12,455 bases of DNA, taken from positions 1-12,455 of the forward strand of contig JANXVK010000105.1 in assembly GCA_025351675.1 (NCBI GenBank), read 5' to 3'. The DNA comes from Rhizobacter sp. Its GTDB lineage: Bacteria > Pseudomonadota > Gammaproteobacteria > Burkholderiales > Burkholderiaceae_C. The notes under the pieces are model-generated. The model was not told the DNA's origin. It saw only the letters and a list, made by a program, of their open reading frames with translations, and ran no database searches. This document shows, piece after piece, positions 1 through 8,246 of this stretch (positions are counted from its first letter, which is position 1; the number at the start of each line of letters is the position of its first letter). The position numbers were made by a program, and so were the translations under genes.

Positions 1-590
1 GACCCAACGTCGGCATCGTCCTGCTCAACCAGAAGAATCAGGTGTTCTGGGGCAAACGGATACGCACCCACTCCTGGCAGTTCCCGCAAGGGGGCATCAA
101 CTACGGCGAGACGCCCGAGCAGGCGATGTTCCGCGAGCTCCACGAAGAAGTGGGGCTCTCTCAAGACCACGTGCGCATCGTTGCGCGCACGCGCGACTGG
201 CTGCGCTACGAGGTGCCGACTCACTTCATCCGGCGCGACGCGCGCGGCCACTACCGCGGCCAGAAGCAGATCTGGTTCCTGCTTCAGCTGACCGGTCGCG
301 ACTGCGACATGAACCTGCGCGCGACCGATCACCCCGAGTTCGACGCCTGGCGCTGGAACGAGTACTGGGTTCCGCTCGAGTTGGTGATCGAGTTCAAGCG
401 CGATGTGTACCAGATGGCGCTGACCGAGCTCGCGCGCTTCTTGCCGCGCGGCACGCATCACAACCGCTACCTGCGTTCGGGAATGCGCCCGCACCATCGC
501 GATGATGGGCCGACGTACCACGACGAGGCTCAGCCGGGAAGCGAGTCGTTGGCGATGCCGCTGCCGTCGGTGGGGAAGCCGCCCGACTGA
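1..590 (+). CDS. rppH: RNA pyrophosphohydrolase RppH (Nudix), 5'-truncated
   Basis: RppH removes pyrophosphate from the 5' triphosphate end of mRNA, which exposes transcripts to RNase E decay in the cytoplasm. The reading frame is open from base 3 (first visible residues [19 protein letters not shown]). The start lies outside the window, probably about eight codons upstream by comparison with E. coli RppH. GTG at 42 is internal to the conserved first strand and is not the start. A complete Nudix box (G-x5-E-x7-REL-x-EE-x-GL) lies at about bases 90-158, with the catalytic glutamates present, and the RppH-typical WQFPQGGI segment precedes it. About 195 residues are visible. The last 45 or so, after the [13 protein letters not shown] segment, are a low-complexity hydrophilic tail with no recognisable fold, so the protein is somewhat longer than the 176-residue E. 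coli enzyme. It converges on proB with 7 bp between the stops and I see no clear terminator. Family identity is secure; the tail's role is unknown. Confidence 0.93.
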   Translation, partial: PNVGIVLLNQKNQVFWGKRIRTHSWQFPQGGINYGETPEQAMFRELHEEVGLSQDHVRIVARTRDWLRYEVPTHFIRRDARGHYRGQKQIWFLLQLTGRDCDMNLRATDHPEFDAWRWNEYWVPLELVIEFKRDVYQMALTELARFLPRGTHHNRYLRSGMRPHHRDDGPTYHDEAQPGSESLAMPLPSVGKPPD

Positions 591-597
591 TCCCCGG

Positions 598-2813
<2,216 letters not shown>

Positions 2814-2826
2814 TTACGGCGTGGCC

Positions 2827-2860
2827 AAAAAAGACAAAGCCCCGGCTGGCCGGGGCTTTG
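2827..2860 (-). terminator. Intrinsic terminator behind rplU-rpmA
   Basis: Bases 2835-2860 form a perfect 11-bp stem (CAAAGCCCCGG against CCGGGGCTTTG) around a 4-nt loop. Read on the minus strand it is followed by TCTTTTTT (2834-2827), the U-tract of a Rho-independent terminator. It sits 36 bp behind the rpmA stop and 41 bp before the obgE start. It should end most rplU-rpmA transcripts. On the plus strand the stem is not followed by a T-run, so it is directional. Confidence 0.88.
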
Positions 2861-2895
2861 CTGCGGCAAGCGCCTCTTGCGTGGCGCCCGGCCGG

Positions 2896-3153
2896 TCAGA
2901 GTGCCGTGACAAACACCGTCTGGCGGTTGCGCGGGCCCTTGATGGCGTAGCTCACCTGGCCGTTGACCAACGCGAACAGCGTGTGGTCCTTGCCGACGCC
3001 GACATTGGTGCCGGCATGGAACTTGGTGCCGCGCTGGCGCACGATGATCGAACCGGCCGGGATCTTCTGGCCGCCGAACACCTTCACGCCGAGCATCTTC
3101 GGTTGTGAGTCGCGGCCGTTCCGTGTGGAACCGCCGCCCTTTTTCTGTGCCAT
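2896..3153 (-). CDS. rpmA: 50S ribosomal protein L27
   Basis: L27 is a large-subunit protein whose N-terminal tail reaches the peptidyl transferase centre and contacts the tRNA acceptor ends. The 85-residue product begins [19 protein letters not shown] and contains the L27 signature [19 protein letters not shown] in the variant [15 protein letters not shown]. Length and sequence match the proteobacterial family (85 residues in E. coli). There is no cleavable N-terminal extension of the firmicute type. The strong Shine-Dalgarno sequence TAAGGAG overlaps the rplU stop codon, and only 12 nt separate the two genes, so the pair is one transcription and translation unit. An intrinsic terminator follows. 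Identification is secure. Confidence 0.98.
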   Translation of the reverse strand: MAQKKGGGSTRNGRDSQPKMLGVKVFGGQKIPAGSIIVRQRGTKFHAGTNVGVGKDHTLFALVNGQVSYAIKGPRNRQTVFVTAL

Positions 3154-3165
3154 GGTTTCTGCTCC

Positions 3166-3477
3166 TTACGCGTTCACCGCACCGATTTGAATCTCGGTGT
3201 AGTTCTGACGATGACCTTGCCGCTTTTGATAGTGCTTGCGGCGGCGCATCTTGAAGATGCGCACCTTGTCATGCCTGCCATGAGCCACGACGGTGGCCAC
3301 CACGCTTGCGCCCGTTACCAAGGGAGTCCCGACCGTCAAATCAGCGCCGGCACCAATGGCCATCACTTGGTCGATCGTGATCTCTTGGCCAACATCCGCA
3401 GCAATCTGTTCTATTTTGATCTTTTCGCCGGCAACAACCTTGTATTGCTTGCCACCGGTTTTTATGACCGCGTACAT
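3166..3477 (-). CDS. rplU: 50S ribosomal protein L21
   Basis: L21 binds 23S rRNA in the large subunit. The 103-residue product begins [14 protein letters not shown] and ends with the family's [18 protein letters not shown] and [10 protein letters not shown] segments, the same length as E. coli L21. The start ATG (3477-3475) has a good Shine-Dalgarno sequence, AAAGGG at 3488-3483, five bases away. The frame stays open far upstream, to 4599, but that part is the complement of ispB and is not translated. It is the first gene of the rplU-rpmA unit. It is preceded by a structured leader of about 90 nt and is divergent from ispB. Confidence 0.98.
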   Translation of the reverse strand: MYAVIKTGGKQYKVVAGEKIKIEQIAADVGQEITIDQVMAIGAGADLTVGTPLVTGASVVATVVAHGRHDKVRIFKMRRRKHYQKRQGHRQNYTEIQIGAVNA

Positions 3478-3497
3478 ATCAGCCCTTTCGAAGTTCA

Positions 3498-3547
3498 CTG
3501 CCGGCCCTGATCGCCCGAGGAAACTCGGAAATGCCACGGCCCGGCAG
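3498..3547 (-). promoter_or_regulatory. Structured leader of rplU mRNA (predicted)
   Basis: On the minus strand, about 20 nt before the rplU start, CTGCCGG (3547-3541) can pair with CCGGCAG (3504-3498); allowing one bulged base, the outer stem extends by a further GCC/GGC. Inside lies a second perfect hairpin, CCGAG-TTTC-CTCGG (3528-3515). The Shine-Dalgarno sequence lies just 3' of the outer stem, outside it. The arrangement resembles leaders through which ribosomal proteins control their own mRNA, but I know of no named leader family for rplU in betaproteobacteria, so a regulatory role is inference. Confidence 0.4.
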
Positions 3548-3572
3548 CCCTGCATAACGCGCAGAGCCGCCG

Positions 3573-3578
3573 AGTCTA
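3573..3578 (-). promoter_or_regulatory. Candidate extended -10 box for rplU
   Basis: The minus strand reads TGC-TAGACT here, an extended -10 type element, about 96 bp before the rplU start. I see no good -35 hexamer at 16-18 bp. Transcription would start near 3566 and give a leader of about 90 nt that includes the folded segment. This is a pattern match only. Confidence 0.35.
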
Positions 3579-3639
3579 GCATGCGCTGGCGTTTCGCGGG
3601 GATCGCGCGCGCTGACGCCCGCGCAGCCGGCACACTTTC

Positions 3640-3645
3640 TATAAT
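3640..3645 (+). promoter_or_regulatory. Consensus -10 box of the ispB promoter
   Basis: TATAAT, a perfect sigma-70 -10 hexamer, stands out in GC-rich surroundings. No good -35 element is found at 16-18 bp; CTGACG at 3612-3617 is 22 bp away, too far. Transcription would begin near 3652. That rules out the TTG at 3649 as a start of ispB and leaves GTG 3670 or ATG 3712. Confidence 0.6.
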
Positions 3646-3711
3646 CCATTGGTATTCGACGAGCCCAGCGTGCACCCCAACTCCCCAACTTCCGATCCGC
3701 CGACCGCCGAG

Positions 3712-4680
3712 ATGCCGGTCTCCAGCGCAGCCGCGCTGATGGCCGCCGACATGCGCGAAGTCGACGGCGTGATCCGGCAGCGCCTCGCCTCCGATGTGGT
3801 GATGATCAACCAGATCGCGCACTACATCATCAGTGCCGGTGGCAAGCGCCTTCGGCCGATGCTGGTGCTCCTGTTTTCGAACGCGCTCGGCTTTGCCGGC
3901 CGCGAGCGTTTCGAGCTGGCGGCGACGGTGGAGTTCATTCACACGGCCACGCTGCTGCACGATGACGTGGTCGACGAATCGGCGTTGCGCCGCGGCCGTC
4001 AAACCGCCAACGCGCTCTTCGGCAACGCGGCCAGCGTGCTGGTCGGCGACTTCGTCTACTCGCGCGCCTTCCAGATGATGGTTTCGGTGAACCGGATGCG
4101 CGTGCTTGAGGTGCTGGCCGACGCGACCAACGTGATCGCCGAGGGTGAGGTGCTGCAGCTGATGAACATGCACGACCCCGATCTGTCGGTCGACGACTAC
4201 CTGCGCGTGATCCGCTACAAGACCGCCAAGCTGTTCGAGGCGAGTGCGCGCATCGGCGCCGTGCTGGCGGAAGCGGGCACCGAGGTCGAAGAGTCGTGCG
4301 CCGACTACGGCCGCTCGCTCGGCACCGCGTTCCAGCTGATCGACGACCTGCTTGACTACGAAGGCGCGACCGAACAACTGGGCAAGAACGTCGGCGACGA
4401 CCTGCGCGAAGGCAAGCCGACCCTGCCATTGCTGCTGGCCATGGAACGCGGCACCCCAGCGGAGCGGGAGTTGATTCGCCACGCCATCGAACACGGCGAG
4501 GTCGCACGCCTGCCCGAAATCGTAGAGATCGTGCGTCACACCGGCGCGATCACCGCCACCCGCGAGGCGGCCCGCGCCGAGGCGGACAAGGCCGCACACT
4601 CCCTTCGCGTGCTGCCCGAATCGGCCTACCGGGCAGCTCTGCTAGACTTGTGCTTTAGATCGGTCGAGCGTTCGTCCTGA
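3712..4680 (+). CDS. ispB: Octaprenyl diphosphate synthase IspB
   Basis: IspB is a trans-prenyltransferase that adds isopentenyl diphosphate units to farnesyl diphosphate, making the C40 side chain of ubiquinone-8. The 322-residue product carries the first aspartate-rich motif HDDVVDES (D84, D85, D88), the second motif [10 protein letters not shown] (D211, D212, D215) and the substrate loop GGKRLRP, all intact. Segments such as [24 protein letters not shown] and EGEVLQLMN match IspB rather than shorter-chain IspA. ATG 3712 is chosen because the protein then aligns without a gap to the N terminus of E. coli IspB (LMAADM at 9-14 against LTAQDM) and has almost its length (323). GTG 3670, which would add 14 residues, remains possible; neither start has a strong Shine-Dalgarno sequence. 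C40 specificity is inferred from family similarity. The gene is divergent from rplU and is followed 41 bp later by a tRNA gene. Confidence 0.95.
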   Translation: MPVSSAAALMAADMREVDGVIRQRLASDVVMINQIAHYIISAGGKRLRPMLVLLFSNALGFAGRERFELAATVEFIHTATLLHDDVVDESALRRGRQTANALFGNAASVLVGDFVYSRAFQMMVSVNRMRVLEVLADATNVIAEGEVLQLMNMHDPDLSVDDYLRVIRYKTAKLFEASARIGAVLAEAGTEVEESCADYGRSLGTAFQLIDDLLDYEGATEQLGKNVGDDLREGKPTLPLLLAMERGTPAERELIRHAIEHGEVARLPEIVEIVRHTGAITATREAARAEADKAAHSLRVLPESAYRAALLDLCFRSVERSS

Positions 4681-4691
4681 GCGCTTCGACG

Positions 4692-4716
4692 GTGGCCCTG
4701 CTTCACAGGTCGCCAC
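4692..4716 (+). other. Hairpin between ispB and tRNA-Pro
   Basis: GTGGC-CCTG (4692-4700) can pair with CAGG and GCCAC (4706-4709, 4712-4716), with a 5-nt loop and a 2-nt bulge. There is no T-run after it, so it is not a classical terminator. It could be a processing or Rho-associated structure at the ispB mRNA end or in the tRNA 5' leader. Confidence 0.35.
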
Positions 4717-4721
4717 AACAT

Positions 4722-4798
4722 CGGGGTGTAGCTTAGCCTGGTAGAGCGCTACGTTCGGGACGTAGAGGCCGGAGGTTCGAATCCTCTCACCCCGACCA
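4722..4798 (+). tRNA. tRNA-Pro (anticodon CGG)
   Basis: This 77-nt gene folds into a full cloverleaf. The acceptor stem CGGGGTG (4722-4728) pairs with CACCCCG (4788-4794), with discriminator A and an encoded CCA at 4796-4798. The anticodon arm is CTACG-TTCGGGA-CGTAG (4749-4765), with anticodon CGG at 4756-4758, which reads proline CCG. The T arm contains GGTTCGAATCC. The D arm contains the A-G-C-x-T-G-G-T-A-G pattern expected there. CCG is a heavily used proline codon in this GC-rich genome. No T-run terminator follows directly. An extended -10-like TGCTAGACT at 4640-4648, inside the end of ispB, could give the tRNA its own promoter; otherwise it is cut from the ispB transcript. Confidence 0.97.
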
Positions 4799-5118
4799 CC
4801 ATTCCTTCCTTCGCAAGTCGGTTTCGTTGTGTGCGTGCCGCGCATTGCGTGCGATTGAGCGCGCCCGGCGCGTTCCTCGTCATTCTGAATGCGATTCCTG
4901 CAGAACGCGTGCTAGTCTGTTGATTTTGTAAGACTATCGCGGCGTTTCACAGGTTGGAGTCGCCTGAGCGCGCTCCAGCAGCGCTCTGCTTCAGTCTGTT
5001 TCAATTGACCCGAAACAGCCGTGAATTGTTGGCCTCGACGGCCGCGCCTCGCGTTTACAGTTTTTGACGGATCAGGGATGATTCTTCGTTTGAACAGCAT
5101 GGATTGAACCAGCGAACC
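4799..5118. other. Non-coding spacer between tRNA-Pro and pilB
   Basis: This stretch of about 320 bases has no convincing gene and is less GC-rich than its surroundings from about 4900. It contains an inverted repeat TAGTCT-N12-AGACTA (4913-4936), a weak hairpin GAGCGC-N9-GCGCTC (4966-4986) and a candidate pilB promoter near 5054-5082. I found no sigma-54 type GG-N10-GC element with good flanks. A 9-codon frame (5078-5107) ends just before the pilB start but lacks a properly spaced ribosome binding site. Confidence 0.5.
5054..5082 (+). promoter_or_regulatory. Candidate sigma-70 promoter of pilB
   Basis: TTTACA (5054-5059, five of six to the -35 consensus) is followed after 17 bp by GATGAT (5077-5082, four of six to the -10 consensus). 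Transcription would start near 5089, about 30 nt before the preferred pilB start. This is a pattern match only. Confidence 0.4.
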
Positions 5119-6837
5119 GTGGACACATTGGCCGAAGCTCCGCAATCTGCGCTTTCCGGCGTCGCTCGGGTGCTCGTGCACGCCGGCAAGCTCAATGCGC
5201 AGGTCGCGGCAGACTTGGTTCGCAGCGCCAAAGACAAACACAGCAGTTTCGTCTCGTCGGTGATTGCCGCGGGGGCGGTGTCGCCGGCTGACTTGGCGCA
5301 GACGCTCTCAAACGCGCTCGCGCTGCCCTTGCTCGACCTGTCGGCGGTCGATCCGCAAAAGTTCCCGCGCAACGTGATCGACGGCAAGCTCGCCGCGCAG
5401 TATCAAGTCGTGGTGCTCGGCAAACGCGGCAGCCGTCTGTTCATCGGCGGGGCCGATCCCACCGACCAAGAGGCGGTGGAGCGCATCAAGTTCGCGACCC
5501 AGCTCTCGCCCGAGTGGGTCATCGTCGAGCACGACAAGCTGGCCAGGATCCTCGAGGCGAGTGGCACGAGCGCCAACGAGTCGCTCGAGGCCATTTCCTC
5601 GGGCGACTTCGAGTTCGACGTCACCGACGATGTGACCACCCCGCAGGAAACGAACGAGGCAAACTCCGACGTCGAAGACGCACCGGTCGTGCGCTTCCTG
5701 CAGAAAATGCTGATCGACGCCATCAACATGCGTGCGTCCGACCTGCACTTCGAGCCCTACGAATACCATTACCGCGTCCGCTTCCGCATCGATGGCGAGT
5801 TGCGCGAGATCACGCAGCCACCGATCGCGATCAAGGACAAGCTCTCGTCGCGCATCAAGGTCATCTCGCGGCTCGACATCGCCGAGAAGCGCGTGCCGCA
5901 AGACGGCCGGATGAAGCTCAAGTTCGGTGCCAAGGCAATCGACTTCCGGGTCAGCACGCTGCCGACGCTGTTCGGCGAGAAGATCGTGATCCGGATCCTC
6001 GACCCGAGCAGCGCGAAAGTCGGCATCGAGGCGCTGGGTTACGAAAAGATCGAGAAAGACCGGTTGCTCAAGATCATCCAGCGACCATATGGCATGGTGC
6101 TCGTGACCGGCCCGACCGGCAGCGGCAAAACCGTCTCGCTCTACACCTGCCTGAATATCCTGAACCAGCCGGGCGTGAACATCGCGACCGTCGAAGACCC
6201 GGCCGAAATCAACCTGCCGGGCGTCAATCAGGTAAACGTCAACGACAAGGCGGGGCTGAACTTCGCGGTCGCGCTGAAGGCGTTCCTGCGCCAAGACCCG
6301 GACATCATCATGGTCGGCGAGATCCGCGATCTCGAAACCGCCGATATCGCGATCAAGGCCGCGCAGACCGGCCACATGGTGATGTCGACCCTGCACACCA
6401 ACGACGCGCCGACGACGCTGACGCGGCTGTTGAACATGGGCGTCGCGCCGTTCAACATCGCCTCGAGCATCCTGCTGATCACAGCGCAGCGCTTGGCCCG
6501 CAAGCTGTGCGAAACCTGCAAGGTGCAGGCCGACTACCCGCGCGAAGCGATGCTCAAGGCCGGATTCGCCGACCACGATCTCGACGGCACCTGGCGACCG
6601 TACCGCGCCATCGGTTGCTCGGCGTGCAACAACGGCTACAAGGGTCGGATCGGCATCTACCAGGTCATGCCGGTCACCGAAGAGATCCAGAAGATCATCC
6701 TGAACGAAGGCACGTCGATGGACATCGCCTCGCAGGCGCAGCGCGAGAACGTGCGTGATCTGCGGCAATCGGGTCTGATCAAGGTCAGGGCGGGCGTGAC
6801 GACGCTCGAAGAAGTGATCTCGGTCACGAACGAGTAA
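5119..6837 (+). CDS. pilB: Type IV pilus extension ATPase PilB
   Basis: PilB is the cytoplasmic hexameric ATPase that drives pilin polymerisation at the inner-membrane platform PilC. The 572-residue product has an N-terminal T2SSE_N/MshEN-like domain (about 10-150) and a C-terminal secretion ATPase domain (about 180-560). It carries Walker A GPTGSGKT (331-338), Walker B DIIMVGE (395-401), the Asp/His-box segments EDPAEI and GHMVMSTLHTND, and the zinc-binding tetracysteine pair C464-x2-C467 and C500-x2-C503 typical of PilB and GspE. Absence of the retraction-ATPase AIRNLIRE motif, together with the N-terminal domain, excludes PilT. The N-terminal domain lacks the RLG motif of c-di-GMP-binding MshE proteins. 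GTG 5119 is preferred; TTG 5104 would add five residues. Neither has a clear Shine-Dalgarno sequence. It heads a pilB-pilC-pilD cluster and pilC follows after 82 bp without a terminator. Confidence 0.95.
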   Translation: MDTLAEAPQSALSGVARVLVHAGKLNAQVAADLVRSAKDKHSSFVSSVIAAGAVSPADLAQTLSNALALPLLDLSAVDPQKFPRNVIDGKLAAQYQVVVLGKRGSRLFIGGADPTDQEAVERIKFATQLSPEWVIVEHDKLARILEASGTSANESLEAISSGDFEFDVTDDVTTPQETNEANSDVEDAPVVRFLQKMLIDAINMRASDLHFEPYEYHYRVRFRIDGELREITQPPIAIKDKLSSRIKVISRLDIAEKRVPQDGRMKLKFGAKAIDFRVSTLPTLFGEKIVIRILDPSSAKVGIEALGYEKIEKDRLLKIIQRPYGMVLVTGPTGSGKTVSLYTCLNILNQPGVNIATVEDPAEINLPGVNQVNVNDKAGLNFAVALKAFLRQDPDIIMVGEIRDLETADIAIKAAQTGHMVMSTLHTNDAPTTLTRLLNMGVAPFNIASSILLITAQRLARKLCETCKVQADYPREAMLKAGFADHDLDGTWRPYRAIGCSACNNGYKGRIGIYQVMPVTEEIQKIILNEGTSMDIASQAQRENVRDLRQSGLIKVRAGVTTLEEVISVTNE

Positions 6838-6891
6838 GCGAAACGAACACGGCAGACGAAGAGAGCGACTCAACCAACACCATCGAAGGGA

Positions 6892-6909
6892 CGAGGAAGA
6901 CATTCCTCG
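6892..6909 (+). promoter_or_regulatory. Perfect hairpin abutting the pilC ribosome binding site
   Basis: CGAGGAA (6892-6898) pairs perfectly with TTCCTCG (6903-6909) around the loop GACA. The pilC Shine-Dalgarno sequence AAAGG (6910-6914) begins at the very next base, and the ATG is at 6920. There is no T-run, so it is not a terminator. It could stabilise the pilC end of a processed message or adjust initiation; function is inference. Confidence 0.5.
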
Positions 6910-6919
6910 AAAGGTCAAT

Positions 6920-8140
6920 ATGGCGACTGCAACGGCCGCGAAGAATCTGAAAGAACTCGTCTACGAGTGGGAGGGCAAGGACAAGAACGGCAAAGTAGTG
7001 CGCGGCGAGATGCGCGCCGGTGGCGAGGCCGTCGTCGGTGCGAGCCTGCGTCGTCAGGGCATTCTCGTCAACAAGGTGAAGAAGCGCCGCCTGCGCGGCG
7101 GCAAGGCGATCAAGCAGAAGGACATCGCGATCTTCACCCGGCAACTGACGACGATGATGCGCGCCGGCGTGCCATTGATCCAGGCGTTCGACATCGTCGC
7201 GCGCGGCAGTACGAACCCGCGCATGACGCGGCTGCTGACCGACATCCGCAGCGATGTCGAAACCGGCACCAGCCTGTCGTCGGCGTTCCGCAAGCACCCG
7301 CTGCATTTCGACGCGCTGTATTGCAACCTGGTCGAGGCCGGCGAGGCCGGCGGTATCCTGGAGCAGTTGCTGGATCGCCTGGCGGTCTACCAGGAAAAGA
7401 CGATGGCGATCAAGAACAAAATCAAGTCGGCGTTGATTTACCCGATCGCCGTGCTGGTGGTCGCGTTCGTCGTGCTCGCGGTCATCATGATCTTTGTGAT
7501 CCCGGCCTTCAAAGACGTGTTCAGTTCGTTCGGCGCCGACTTGCCGGCACCGACGCTGGTCGTGATCGCGCTGTCGGAGTTTTTCGTCAAGTACTGGTGG
7601 CTGATCTTCGGCGTGCTCGGCGGCGGCACCTACTTCTTCCTGCAGTCGTGGAAGCGCTCGGTGCCGATGCAGAAGTTCATGGACCGCGTGCTGCTGCGCG
7701 TGCCGGTGTTCGGCGACCTGGTCAACAAGTCGTCGATCGCGCGCTGGACGCGCACGCTGTCGACGATGTTCGCCGCCGGTGTGCCGCTGGTCGAAGCTCT
7801 CGACTCGGTCGGCGGCGCCTCGGGCAACGCGGTCTTCGCCGAAGCCACCGAGCAGATCCAGAAAGACGTGTCGACCGGCTCGGCGCTCACCACGGCGATG
7901 CAGACCACCGGCGTGTTCCCGACCATGGTGATCCAGATGTGCGCGATCGGCGAAGAATCGGGCTCGCTCGACGCGATGCTGGGCAAGGCTGCCGAGTTCT
8001 ATGAAGACGAGGTCGACGAAGCGGTCAAGGGCCTGTCGAGCCTGATGGAGCCGTTCATCATCGTGATTCTGGGCACGCTGATCGGCGGCATCGTGGTCTC
8101 GATGTACCTGCCGATCTTCAAGCTCGGCCAAGTCGTCTGA
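6920..8140 (+). CDS. pilC: Type IV pilus inner-membrane platform protein PilC
   Basis: PilC is the polytopic inner-membrane platform on which PilB and PilT act during pilus extension and retraction. The 406-residue product has the usual length and two T2SSF domains, each opening with the repeated motif: FTRQLTTMMRAGVPL from residue 72 and WTRTLSTMFAAGVPL from residue 276. Hydrophobic membrane segments are visible at about 173-197, 225-244 and 379-400. The N-terminal 70 residues include the YEWEGKDKNGKVVRGE segment typical of PilC and GspF. ATG 6920 has AAAGG six bases upstream. The neighbouring pilB and pilD identify it as PilC rather than GspF. It lies 82 bp behind pilB in the same direction, with a hairpin in the gap and a GC-rich element behind it. 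Identification is secure. Confidence 0.96.
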   Translation: MATATAAKNLKELVYEWEGKDKNGKVVRGEMRAGGEAVVGASLRRQGILVNKVKKRRLRGGKAIKQKDIAIFTRQLTTMMRAGVPLIQAFDIVARGSTNPRMTRLLTDIRSDVETGTSLSSAFRKHPLHFDALYCNLVEAGEAGGILEQLLDRLAVYQEKTMAIKNKIKSALIYPIAVLVVAFVVLAVIMIFVIPAFKDVFSSFGADLPAPTLVVIALSEFFVKYWWLIFGVLGGGTYFFLQSWKRSVPMQKFMDRVLLRVPVFGDLVNKSSIARWTRTLSTMFAAGVPLVEALDSVGGASGNAVFAEATEQIQKDVSTGSALTTAMQTTGVFPTMVIQMCAIGEESGSLDAMLGKAAEFYEDEVDEAVKGLSSLMEPFIIVILGTLIGGIVVSMYLPIFKLGQVV

Positions 8141-8246
8141 TGTCGGCCCCCACGTCGCTTCGCTCCTGCCCCGCGCGGGAGCGCTCAGCCGCAAGCGCCA
8201 CGAAGGGGCCGCTACGTGGCCCTTGGCGGCCCGGCGGCGTCTGATC
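8141..8246. repeat. GC-rich interspersed-type element between pilC and pilD (degenerate)
   Basis: The 106-bp spacer has nested symmetry. Its outer arms GGCCCCCACGTCGC (from 8145) and GCCGCTACGTGGCCC (to 8222) are imperfect inverted copies, and the core CCCGCGCGGG (about 8170-8179) is palindromic, flanked by GCTCC and GGAGC. It ends in CTTGGCGGCCCGGCGGCG. From memory, intergenic repeats beginning GGCCCCCACG and containing CTTGGGGCGGCCC are common in Comamonadaceae-like genomes; this looks like a diverged copy. The repeat call is inference, because only one copy is in the window. Confidence 0.45.

Noticed and set aside
4642..4845. Minus-strand 67-residue open frame containing GERIRTSGLYVPNVALYQ
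   Set aside because: It is the antisense translation of the tRNA-Pro gene, a familiar spurious protein in databases.
4966..4986. GAGCGC-N9-GCGCTC hairpin as a terminator for tRNA-Pro
   Set aside because: It has only six base pairs, a large loop and no T-run, and lies about 170 bp past the tRNA.
5078..5107. Nine-codon frame before pilB (possible leader peptide)
   Set aside because: AGGG touches the ATG directly, so spacing is wrong for a ribosome binding site, and no attenuator hairpin follows.
4912..5241. Minus-strand 109-residue open frame across the pilB upstream region
   Set aside because: It overlaps the start of pilB in antisense, has no ribosome binding site and no recognisable domain.
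5308..6918. 536-residue open frame antisense to pilB
   Set aside because: Long antisense frames are expected opposite GC-rich genes; its composition is rich in R, D and H with no domain, while pilB on the other strand is fully conserved.
6824..8194. 456-residue open frame antisense to pilC
   Set aside because: Same GC-driven artefact; its product is a string of R, H, D and Q without family similarity.
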